Assembly: GCA_035342635.1 (NCBI GenBank)
Contig: DAOQXO010000055.1
Coordinates: forward strand, 1-16,282
DNA from: CADEFQ01 sp035342635
GTDB taxonomy: Bacteria > Pseudomonadota > Gammaproteobacteria > Steroidobacterales > Steroidobacteraceae
Direction of reading: 5' to 3'
Length of the DNA stretch: 16,282 nucleotides
Positions 6,519 to 14,340 of this stretch are shown here, in pieces. The notes beneath the pieces were generated by a model, which saw only the letters and a list, made by a program, of their open reading frames with translations, did not search any database and was not told the DNA's origin. Each line of letters starts with the position of its first letter. The stretch's first letter is position 1. The translations under genes and the position numbers were made by a program.

Positions 6519-7051
6519 TGCGCCCGCGCGGGTTCACGCTGATCGAGGTGCTGGTCGCGCTGGTGATCGTCGGGGTCGGTATGGGCGCGCTGCTCGCGAC
6601 ACTGACCTCCGCGGCGGATTCCTCGATCTACCTGCGCGACAAGACCTTCGCCGAGTGGATCGCGCTCAACCGCATCAGCGAACTACGGCTCGCCGCGAAG
6701 GCACCCTCCAAGGGCAAGTCGAGCGGCCAGATCAACTTCGTGGGTCGGCAGTGGAACTACGAACAGGAGGTCGTCGAAACCGACATCCCCGGGTTGTTGC
6801 GCATCGACGTGAGCGTTGCCGACACCGCGACCCAGGCGGCCGGCAACACCAAGCGCAAGTCCTGGACGGTCACGGCCAGCGGCGTCGTGGGTGATGCGCT
6901 GCTGGCGCCGAACGGCCAGGAACCCGACTGGAACGGCGGCCCCTTCCCCGGCGAGCCGGTCCGCGGCCGCCAGGACGGGCAGGAACCGCCGCCGGACGAT
7001 GAGTCGACCCCTGTCCCACCGCCGTCCGGCAGCCCGCTGCCCACCTCCTGA
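6518..7051 (+). CDS. gspI: Type II secretion minor pseudopilin GspI with a proline-rich C-terminal tail
   Basis: 177 residues. The leader MRPRG is followed by FTLIEVLVALVIVGVGMGAL, a standard class III signal with Glu at +5. Residues 35-120 fit GspI, with the helix YLRDKTFAEWIALNRISELRL (38-58) and GRQWNYEQEVVETDIPGLLRIDV (76-98). GspI normally ends soon after this domain, at roughly 120-130 residues. Here a low-complexity tail rich in Pro, Gly, Asp, Glu and Gln runs from about 123 to 177. The codon before is an in-frame GTG (6515), but ATG 6518 has AAGG 5-6 nt upstream and overlaps the gspH stop. The next gene overlaps in the same way, so translation is likely coupled. GspI forms the pseudopilus tip with GspJ and GspK. 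Confidence 0.93.
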   Translation: MRPRGFTLIEVLVALVIVGVGMGALLATLTSAADSSIYLRDKTFAEWIALNRISELRLAAKAPSKGKSSGQINFVGRQWNYEQEVVETDIPGLLRIDVSVADTATQAAGNTKRKSWTVTASGVVGDALLAPNGQEPDWNGGPFPGEPVRGRQDGQEPPPDDESTPVPPPSGSPLPTS

Positions 7052-7665
7052 TGCGTCCGCGCGGCTTCACGCTCGTCGAGTTGCTGGTGGCCCTGTTCAT
7101 CTCGGCCATCATGTTCGCGATGGGCTACGGCGCCCTCCAGCAGGCGCTGTCCAATCGTGAAGCCGTGCAGGCCAACCAGGATCGGCTGAGCGCACTCGTC
7201 AACACGATGCGCATCTTCGCGCAGGATTTCGGCCAGCTGGCGCCACGGCCCACGCGCAGCCTCGTCGGCGACGGCGCCGACCCGGCGTTGCAGGCGGACG
7301 GGCGCTCGGAGGCGCTCGCGACCTTCACGCGCTTCGGCTGGGCGAATCCCGCGGGGATCCAGCGTCCGGCCCTGCAGCGCGTGCGCTACGTGATCGAGGA
7401 CGGCACGCTCTATCGGGAGCACTGGCACGTGCTCGACCCGGTGCTCGGCGCGCAGCCCGCCCGACGCGCGCTCATCGACGGCGTGCGCACGGTGCGCTTT
7501 CGCTTCATGGAGAGCGGGCGCAGCTGGACCGAGCAATGGCCCGGCATCGTCACGGCCGGCGCACCGCGTCAGCCCCAGCTGCGACGCCGGCCGATCGCCG
7601 TCGAGGTCGTGCTCGACGTCGAAGACTTCGGCACGATCACGCGCATCTTCGAGGTGCCGGGATGA
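7051..7665 (+). CDS. gspJ: Type II secretion minor pseudopilin GspJ
   Basis: 204 residues, normal for GspJ. The leader MRPRG precedes FTLVELLVALFISAIMFAMGY (Glu at +5). The body shows the GspJ pattern: NREAVQANQDRLSAL (31-45), a central region with RVRYVIEDGTLYREHW (111-126), VLDPVLGAQPARRALIDGVRTVRFRFM (128-154), and SGRSWTEQWP (156-165), followed by a strand that reads IAVEVVLDVEDFGTITRIFEVPG at the C-terminus. GspJ joins GspI and GspK in the quasi-helical tip that starts the pseudopilus. ATG 7051 overlaps the gspI TGA as TGATG; its own stop overlaps the gspK start as ATGA. GspJ and GspI share the same MRPRG leader. Confidence 0.95.
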   Translation: MRPRGFTLVELLVALFISAIMFAMGYGALQQALSNREAVQANQDRLSALVNTMRIFAQDFGQLAPRPTRSLVGDGADPALQADGRSEALATFTRFGWANPAGIQRPALQRVRYVIEDGTLYREHWHVLDPVLGAQPARRALIDGVRTVRFRFMESGRSWTEQWPGIVTAGAPRQPQLRRRPIAVEVVLDVEDFGTITRIFEVPG

Positions 7666-8594
7666 AGCGCGAGCGCGGCGTGGCCATGCTGACCGCGATC
7701 ATCCTCGTCGCGCTCGCCACGATCGTCGCGGCGAGCATCGCGTTCGTGAGCGGCATGACTGCGAGGCGCACGAGTGGCGCGTTCATGTTCGATCAGGGCA
7801 TCCAGTTCGCGGGCGCGGCCGAGGCGATGGCCGCCTACGTCCTGCGCGAGGATCGCAAGGACAACCAGACCGACGACTACACCGAAACCTGGGCGCAACC
7901 CTACGGACCCGTGGAACTGATCGAGGGCTCGGGCATCTGGCTCGAAGCGCGGCTCGATGACGCGCAGGGACGCTTCAACGTCAACAACCTGGTCGATACC
8001 GAGGGCGTCGTGCGCGGCGAGGCGGTCGAGCAGTTCAAGCGGCTGCTCGCGATGCTGCAGCTCGAAGAGAAATGGGCCACGCTGCTCGCCGACTGGATCG
8101 ACGCGGACGATCAACCGAACGGTTTCGAAGGCGGCGAGGACACCCTGTATCTCGCGCAGAGCCCCGCCTACCGGGCGCCGAATGCACCGCTCGTCAGCAC
8201 CAGCGAGCTGCTCGCCCTGCCGGGCTTCGGCAACGAGCGCTACCTGCGGATCGCGCCCTATATCTCCGCGTTGCCACCCGGCACACCGCTCAATGTCTGC
8301 ACCGCGCCGGGCATCGTCATCGACGCGATGACCGAGGAGCGCGAGTACGGCCTCGACCAGGAACGGCTGGCAAAGTCGCGCGAGTCGGGCTGCTTTCCGA
8401 CCAAGGCCGACCTGCAGGCCAAGATCGACGCTGAGAAGTGGATCACGCTCCAGTATCAGATCAGCGACAGTTCGGAGTACTTTCGCCTGCGGAGTTTCGT
8501 CGGTATTGGCACCATGGAGTTGGCCTTGTACAGTCTCCTCAAACGCGAATCGACGGGCGTCCGACCGATTCTGCGCACCTACGGTACGGATTGA
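7662..8594 (+). CDS. gspK: Type II secretion minor pseudopilin GspK
   Basis: 310 residues, the largest pseudopilin, capping the tip of the pseudopilus. The leader MKRERG precedes VAMLTAIILVALATIVAASIAFV; the +5 residue is threonine and not glutamate, which is the known GspK exception. The large inserted alpha domain is visible: DAQGRFNVNNL (100-110), LADWIDADDQPNGFEGGED (142-160), STSELLALPGF (179-189), and LPPGTPLNVCTAPGIVIDAM (204-223). Cys213 and Cys244 could form a periplasmic disulfide. The open frame extends upstream to 7536, but ATG 7662 provides the prepilin signal and overlaps the gspJ stop as ATGA. gspL follows after 3 nt. Confidence 0.95.
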   Translation: MKRERGVAMLTAIILVALATIVAASIAFVSGMTARRTSGAFMFDQGIQFAGAAEAMAAYVLREDRKDNQTDDYTETWAQPYGPVELIEGSGIWLEARLDDAQGRFNVNNLVDTEGVVRGEAVEQFKRLLAMLQLEEKWATLLADWIDADDQPNGFEGGEDTLYLAQSPAYRAPNAPLVSTSELLALPGFGNERYLRIAPYISALPPGTPLNVCTAPGIVIDAMTEEREYGLDQERLAKSRESGCFPTKADLQAKIDAEKWITLQYQISDSSEYFRLRSFVGIGTMELALYSLLKRESTGVRPILRTYGTD

Positions 8595-8597
8595 CCC

Positions 8598-9851
8598 ATG
8601 GCTGACTGGTTCGTTGTGCGTCTGCCCCGCGCGAGCGGCGATCCAGCCAGCTGGATCGCGGTCGACGAGCAGGGACACATGCTCGCGGCGCCCGGCGCCG
8701 GCACGCTCGCGCAAGCAGCCGCGCAGGCTGCGGGACGCCGTGTCGCCGCGCTCGTTCCTGCCGACCACGTCCTGCTGACCGACGCGGCCCTGCCGGCCAA
8801 GGCGGGCGCGAAGCTCGCACAACTCGTCCCTTACGCCCTCGAGGAGCAGGTCGCCGACGACATCGATGCCCTCCATTTCGCCGTCGGTCGCCGCAATCCC
8901 GAAACGGGCCGCACCAGCGTCGGTGTCGTCGACAGGTCGATCATGCAGTCAGCCGGCGAGGCGCTGCTCAAAGCCGGCATTGCAGCGGTTGCGCTCTACA
9001 GCGAAGCGAGCCTCATCGCGCCCAATCCCGGACAGGTTGTGGCCTGGCTCGACGGCGACACGCTGGTGGTCGCCTCCCCTGCGCGTGCCCCGATCGTCAT
9101 GCCGGTGACTTCACTGCGCGAGGTGTTCGAGTTCCTCGCCAGCACCCACGCCTATGGGGAGGGCGTACTGCCCGCCACGCTCTCGTTGCAGCTCGTCGCG
9201 ACCAGCCTCGACTGGCAGCAGCATGCTGGCGAGCTCGATTTCCTGCAGGAACATTTCGCCGGCGCCCGCGTGCAACTCCTGCCTCAGGGCTCGCTGCCCT
9301 GGCTCGCCAGCCAGATCCGGGCGGCCGCACCGCTCAACCTGTTGCAGGGCGACTATGCCGCGCGCATCGCCGGTGGCGCGGAGTTGCGCCGCTGGCGCGT
9401 GCCTGCCGCGCTCGCCGCCGCACTGCTGCTGGTATTCGTGGCCGGCAAGGTCTACCAGGTCCAGCGACTCGACGCCGCCGAGCGCGCACTCGATGCCGAG
9501 ATCGACCAGACCTTCCGCATGGCGATGCCGGGCGCCGCGGATTCGACCGATGCGCGCCGCCGCATGGCGCAGCGCCTCGCGTCGATGCAGGACGGCGTCG
9601 GCAGCGCCGGGCTGCTGCCCGCGCTCAGCGCATTCGCCTCGGCACGCGCCGCCGTGCCGGATGCAAGCCTGCACGGCATTTCATTGCGCGATGGCTCGCT
9701 CGACTTGCGTGTGCGCGCCGCCGATGCCGCGAGCCTCGACCAGATCAACCAGCAGCTGCGCGCCAGCGGCTATACCACCGAACTGTCGAGCGGCACGGCC
9801 GAAGAGAGTGGCTACGAGGGCCGCATCCACATCCGGCTGGCGGGGGCATGA
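8598..9851 (+). CDS. gspL: Type II secretion inner-membrane platform protein GspL
   Basis: 417 residues. GspL spans the inner membrane once, binding the GspE ATPase on the cytoplasmic side and GspM on the periplasmic side. The cytoplasmic actin-like region covers about 1-255 and includes LVPYALEEQVADDIDALHFA (76-95), a conserved GspL stretch, and LNLLQGDYA (246-254) just before the membrane. One transmembrane helix lies at about 268-285 (VPAALAAALLLVFVAGKV). A periplasmic part follows, with a coiled region (292-330) and a ferredoxin-like end (SLHGISLRDGSLDLRV, 357-372). Start ATG is 3 nt after the gspK stop. The GspE partner is not encoded in the window. Confidence 0.93.
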   Translation: MADWFVVRLPRASGDPASWIAVDEQGHMLAAPGAGTLAQAAAQAAGRRVAALVPADHVLLTDAALPAKAGAKLAQLVPYALEEQVADDIDALHFAVGRRNPETGRTSVGVVDRSIMQSAGEALLKAGIAAVALYSEASLIAPNPGQVVAWLDGDTLVVASPARAPIVMPVTSLREVFEFLASTHAYGEGVLPATLSLQLVATSLDWQQHAGELDFLQEHFAGARVQLLPQGSLPWLASQIRAAAPLNLLQGDYAARIAGGAELRRWRVPAALAAALLLVFVAGKVYQVQRLDAAERALDAEIDQTFRMAMPGAADSTDARRRMAQRLASMQDGVGSAGLLPALSAFASARAAVPDASLHGISLRDGSLDLRVRAADAASLDQINQQLRASGYTTELSSGTAEESGYEGRIHIRLAGA

Positions 9852-10333
9852 TGGAAGCCGCCAGGCAATGGTTCAATGGCCACGCAGAGCGTGAGCGTCG
9901 CTTCGTCATCTACGGCGGCGTCGCCGCCATTGTGATCGTGCTGCTGATGGCGGTGCTGCCTCTGCAGCGCAGTGCCGCGGCGCTCGAGCAGCGCGTCGCG
10001 ACGAAGCGCGCCGACCTCGCCTGGATGCGCAGCGTTGCGCCGGCGCTCGCAGGCGCGGGTCCGGTGTCCGATACGCCGCTCACGCAGGAGTCGCTCGTCG
10101 TCACGGTCGATCGCACCGCGCGTGAATCCAGCCTCGGCGAGGCGCTCGCGCGCTCGGAACCCGCAGGCCAGGGCGGCCAGCGCGTGCAGTTGAACGGCGC
10201 GCGCTTCGACGTCATGGTGGCGTGGCTCGCGCGCCTTCGCCAGCAGCACGGTATCGGGGTCGTTGCGGCGACCATCGAGCGCAGCGGGGAGCCCGGGCTC
10301 GTCAACGCCACCGTCGAGCTGAATGCGCTGTGA
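9848..10333 (+). CDS. gspM: Type II secretion platform protein GspM
   Basis: 161 residues, a small bitopic protein that pairs with GspL and stabilises it. A short cytoplasmic N-terminus (MMEAARQWFNGHAERERR) is followed by one transmembrane helix at about 19-39 (FVIYGGVAAIVIVLLMAVLPL), a coiled segment (42-62) and a periplasmic ferredoxin-like domain with FDVMVAWLARLRQQHGIGV (120-138) and GLVNATVELNAL at the end, matching GspM. Two starts are possible, ATG 9848 (ATGA overlap with gspL) and ATG 9851; they differ by one methionine. The gspN start overlaps its stop as GTGA. Identity is firm because of position between gspL and gspN as well as topology. Confidence 0.92.
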   Translation: MMEAARQWFNGHAERERRFVIYGGVAAIVIVLLMAVLPLQRSAAALEQRVATKRADLAWMRSVAPALAGAGPVSDTPLTQESLVVTVDRTARESSLGEALARSEPAGQGGQRVQLNGARFDVMVAWLARLRQQHGIGVVAATIERSGEPGLVNATVELNAL

Positions 10334-11055
10334 AGCCGCTGCGACTCGCGGCGCTCGTCGCCGCCGCGCTGCTCGTGACCTTGCTGCTGCGCTGGCCGTT
10401 GTCCTGGACCGTGCACTGGCTGCCGGATTCGCTGCACTGTGCCTATCCTGCCGGTAGCGTCTGGCGGGGCCGCTGCGCGGCGCTCACGGTCGAGCAGCTG
10501 CGTCTGGGCGAAACCTCCTGGCAGCTGCGTCCGCTCGGTCTGCTGCGCGGCGCGCTCACCGCGAGCGTGCAGTCCCGGCAAGGTCCCGACCGGCTGATGG
10601 CCGACATCGAACTTCGGCCAGGCGGTCGACGCATAGCGCGCAATGTCGAAGCCGAACTCCGACTCGGCGAAGGCTTGCTGCAGCGGAGCGCCATGGGTCT
10701 CACCGGGCAGCTGCAACTGCAGCTGTCGCGAGTCGTGCTCGATGAGCGCACAGTGCGTGAGATCGAAGGCACGGTCACCGCCCGCAAGCTGGTCCAGGGC
10801 GCGAGCCGCGCCACCCCGCTCGGCGACTATGAACTCGTGTTTCCACCCGGATCGTCGCAGGCGAGCCTGCGCGATCTCGGCGGGCCGCTCGGCGTCACCG
10901 GCACTCTGACCCTGACCGGCGAGCCGGGCTATGTGGTCGAAGGATTCGTCACCGTGCGCCCGGCTGCGCCGCAGCCGCTCGCGCGCACGATCGCCATGCT
11001 CGGCACGCCCGACTCCGCGGGTCGTCGGCCGTTCTCCTTCGCCGGCACCTATTGA
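10330..11055 (+). CDS. gspN: Type II secretion protein GspN
   Basis: 241 residues from a GTG start that overlaps the gspM stop (GTGA); the frame is open upstream but only this start places the hydrophobic anchor at the N-terminus (LAALVAAALLVTLLL, 6-20). The periplasmic part shows the GspN pattern PAGSVWRGRCAALTVEQLRLG (40-60) followed by SWQLRPLGLLRGAL (63-76). GspN is an accessory component of uncertain role, present in only some type II systems. Cys37 and Cys49 flank the GSVWRG motif and might form a disulfide. The gene is the last of the run and converges on the AddA-like gene: its final 7 bases overlap the stop end of that gene. Confidence 0.88.
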   Translation: MKPLRLAALVAAALLVTLLLRWPLSWTVHWLPDSLHCAYPAGSVWRGRCAALTVEQLRLGETSWQLRPLGLLRGALTASVQSRQGPDRLMADIELRPGGRRIARNVEAELRLGEGLLQRSAMGLTGQLQLQLSRVVLDERTVREIEGTVTARKLVQGASRATPLGDYELVFPPGSSQASLRDLGGPLGVTGTLTLTGEPGYVVEGFVTVRPAAPQPLARTIAMLGTPDSAGRRPFSFAGTY

Positions 11056-14000
11056 TCGTAAGCGCGAAAGATGCCGAGCAAGGGAAAGTAGAGCGCGGTG
11101 CGGACGGGCTCCGGGCCGAGCGCGCCCGCCAGCACGGCATAGCGCGCGAGCTGCGGGCGATAGCGTTCCATCTCGCTCGCCAGGAACGTTTCGAGGTCGC
11201 CGCCCTCGTGACGGCTGGTCTTGTAGTCGATCACCCAGCGCACTCCGTCGGCGTCGACGAACGTGCGGTCGAACAGCACGTTCACGATGCGGCCGTCCAC
11301 GAGACCCGTCAGCGCAAGTTCGGTCGCACCGTGCCGATGGCGGGAATCGAACAGCCACTGGCCGCGCGGATCGGCCCATGTCCGTCGCAGCGCCTGCATC
11401 ACGGTCGCAGTCGCGGCATCGAGTTCGGATTCGGGCACGCCGAGCCGCGCCAGCAGCGTGCGCTGCGCGGCGGCTCCGGCTTCGATCCCGGCGGCTGAAG
11501 CGGGTAGCGCGCGTCCCCAGCTTTCGAGCGCGGCGTGTACCGCCGNNNNNNNNNNCGATGTGGCGCGCCGTTGCACGCACCCAGCTGAACTCGGGCGTGT
11601 CGAGCGGCTCGCGGGCGAGGAACAGGCTCTCGGTCGTGACGGCGTCGGCCAGCGCAGCGGCCTGCCAGTCCCCTGGCAGGCGCTCGAGCCGCGTCGCGAC
11701 CGAAGCATCGATGGCGGCATTCGCCGGCCCGGTATCGACTACTTCGAACCTTCCGGCCGGGACCGGCCACGCAGCTGCGAGCATCGTCCCGCCCGCCGGC
11801 CTCGGGTCATCGTCGTCCTTCACGGCCACGCCGGCGATCCAGTGCAGCGACCGCCGCGCACGTGTGGCCGCGACATACAGCAATCGCCGCTGCTCGTGCG
11901 CGCGCCTCGCTCTGCCGAGTTGCCTGATGTAGGCGCCCAGCCGGTGCTCGTCGCGCTCGCCGGCGGCGACGATGGGCGACATCAACAGGTCGGAGTCCCG
12001 GTCGGTGCGCGGCAGGTCGAGCCAGCGCAGCAAGGGCTCCTCGTCGGAGCGGGGACGTCGACCCAGCCCCGGCAGGATCACATGATCGAACTCGAGACCC
12101 TTGGCGCGATGGATCGTCATGATCTCGATCGCGCCCGGCGCGGCACTGTCGGGGCGCGCATAGAGATCCGCCAGCATCGTGTCGATCGATGCGCTGCCCT
12201 GCCACTCACCCCTCGACCACGCCGCATCGAGCGCGCGGAAGAATTCGCGCGCAGCATCGAGCTCGGCAACGGGGTAGCACTCCGGCCCGCCGAGCTGCAT
12301 CCATACCGACTCGAGCGCCTCGCCCGGCGCGCCCTGTCCCGGCCCGGCGAACGCGCGGCCGACGACTTCGCGCACCCGCGCAAGGCGCGACGCCTCGTCC
12401 GGAGCCAGCTGCGCGGTCCGTTCCGCGGACTGCATGGCCTCCCACACGAGCAAGGGATCCTTGCGACCGGACAGCACGCGCAGGCTCGTCAATTTCAGGC
12501 CGCACCACGGGGCCCGCAACAGCGTGAGCCACGCCGTGCGATCACCGGGATGCAGCAAGGCGCGCAGCAGCGCGACGAGGTCGCGCACCGCGGGGACTTC
12601 GGCGAGCGGCACGAGATCGACACCGCGGACCGCGTACCCCGCCGCGACGAGGCGCGCCGAAATCGGCACGGCGTGGGCTCGGGCCAGCACCAGGATCGCG
12701 ATGCTCGCCTGCGGTTCGCGTTCGCGCAACGCACGCACGCGCCCGAGCACCGCACGCGCGTCATCGTCACCGTCGCCGTTCGCGAGAGCGAGCAGCGAGA
12801 CGGCCTCGGCCGACCCCGGCGTCTCCGCCACGGCCGCCGCACTGGGCGAGTAGCGCACCGCACCTGCGCGCAGGTCGTCATGATCGGGGAACAGTCGCGC
12901 AAACAGCTCGTTGTTGAAGTCGACCAGCGCGGGCCGCGAGCGGAAATTGCGGGTCAGGCGCAGCGCTTCGAGCTTCACCGGACCGATGCCGTGATCACGC
13001 GCGCGCAGGAACAGGCCCACCTCCGCTTCGCGGAACTGGTAGATCGACTGCATCGGATCGCCGACGACGAACAGCGTGCGACCGTCGCCCGCGGACCAGT
13101 CCTGCACGAGCATCTCGAGCAGTTCGAACTGCGCAATCGAGGTGTCCTGGAATTCGTCGACGAGGATGTGGCGCAGTGTCGATCCGGTGCGGATCGCGAG
13201 GTCGCTGGCGCCGCCTTCCGCGGTGAGCGCGGCACGCGCGGCGCCGGCGACGTGCACATGATCCACCCGACCCGCCTGGGCCATCTCGAGCTGCAGGTAG
13301 CGCGCCACCCAGGTCAGGACTCGGGCCAGCGCATCGATCGCCTCGCCATCCGCCTCCTCCAGTCCAGGCGGCGGAAGCTCGCGCGTCTCGCGCAGGAGCT
13401 GCTCCGCCCCGTCGATGCCCGCCAGCTCATCGAGCACGCTCTTGAGCGCTGACTTGGTCGCCGCATCCCGGTACGCAGGGTGGATACGCGCATCGACGCG
13501 TTTGCGCAGCGTGCCGGCCTGGGTCAGCACGGTTGCCGCGAACCTGTCCCAGGCCGCGAACGCCGCGGGCGAGGCATCCAGCGCGCCGACATCGGGCAGT
13601 GCGCTGCCCGCGGCGCGCAGCCCGCGCGGCAACCGGGCCACATTGCGGGCCAGCTGCTCCGCCACGATGCGCGTGAGCGAGGCATCGATGCGCGCGCGCA
13701 GGTCGCCGGTATCGCTGGTCAGCACGTGGGGCAGCCAGTGGGCGCGCCTGGCGAGCATCCCGGCGAGCAGCGACTCCACCTTGCGCCATTGGTTGTCGAG
13801 CCGATCGAACAGCAGGTCGAGGTCGCGGCGCATATCGGGCTCGGCCTCGCCTTCGAGCAGCGCGCGCCGCGCCGCGCGCTGATAGAGGTCCCGGGGCCGC
13901 TCCGCGATACTGGGCGTCGTGCCGCTGCCTGCGACAAGCGGCAGCTGCGCGGCGAGCGAATAGTTGAACGCGTCGATCGTCAGGATGCGCAGTCGTGAGG

Positions 14001-14340
14001 CCTGGGCTTCGAGCTGCCAGCCGCGCTCGCGCGAGCGCGCATGCACGCCATCGGCCAGCCGGCGCAGCAGCGGCGCCTGCGGGTGCGCGGGATCGATATC
14101 GCCGGCGAGCGCCGCGAGTACGCGGGCGCGCATCTCCGCTGCCGCCTTGCGGGTGAAGGTGATCGCGAGCACCTGCTCCGGTTCGTCCACCACCGCGAGA
14201 AGCGCCAGCAGGCGTTGCGTCAGCACTGTCGTCTTGCCCGATCCGGCCGGCGCTTCGAGCAGCACCGAGGTATCGATGCGGATCGCGTGCTCGCGCGCGA
14301 ACGTGTCGAGGTCGGCGAGTCGGGATGCGGGCTCAGTCAC
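11049..14340 (-). CDS. AddA-like UvrD-family helicase with C-terminal PD-(D/E)XK nuclease, interrupted by an assembly gap
   Basis: Superfamily 1 DNA helicase-nuclease of the AddA/RecB type, acting with its upstream AddB-like partner on double-strand ends. The first 928 codons (14340-11557) show all helicase motifs: Walker A APAGSGKTT (30-38), TFTRKAAAEM (61-70), VDEFQDT (394-400), GDPMQSIYQFR (427-437), RLTRNFRSRP (461-470), TIHRAKGLEFD (742-752), LLYVAATRAR (820-829). After ten Ns (11546-11555) the C-terminus continues in another frame (11543-11049, 164 codons): AVHAALESWG, DRTF, and VIDYKTSRHEGG, the nuclease core. The frame change is best explained by a wrong gap length, so I annotate one gene. 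Start GTG 14340 has GAGG 6 nt upstream and overlaps the partner's stop by 8 nt. RecB is less likely because the partner is AddB-like and no RecC is seen. Confidence 0.85.
11546..11555. other. Assembly gap (ten Ns) inside the AddA-like gene
   Basis: Ten consecutive unknown bases at the junction between helicase and nuclease parts. Left flank on the minus strand ends in codons for TARHI plus one G; right flank begins CG and then GCG GTA CAC (A V H). Keeping frame needs a true length divisible by three. Confidence 0.98.

Noticed and set aside
5535..8594. Minor pilins of a type IV pilus
   Set aside because: The G-H-I-J-K order followed by L, M and N, the GspG calcium loop and the GspK +5 threonine identify a type II secretion system.
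9910..11545. Continuation of the minus-strand helicase frame past the Ns, opposite gspM and gspN
   Set aside because: After the gap this frame is Arg-rich nonsense, whereas the alternative frame gives a proper nuclease domain that ends at 11049. The extension is a product of the gap length.
11263..13452. Long open plus-strand frame (729 codons) opposite the AddA-like gene
   Set aside because: Arg/His/Pro-rich translation with no domain; it is the antisense shadow of conserved helicase motifs in high-GC DNA.
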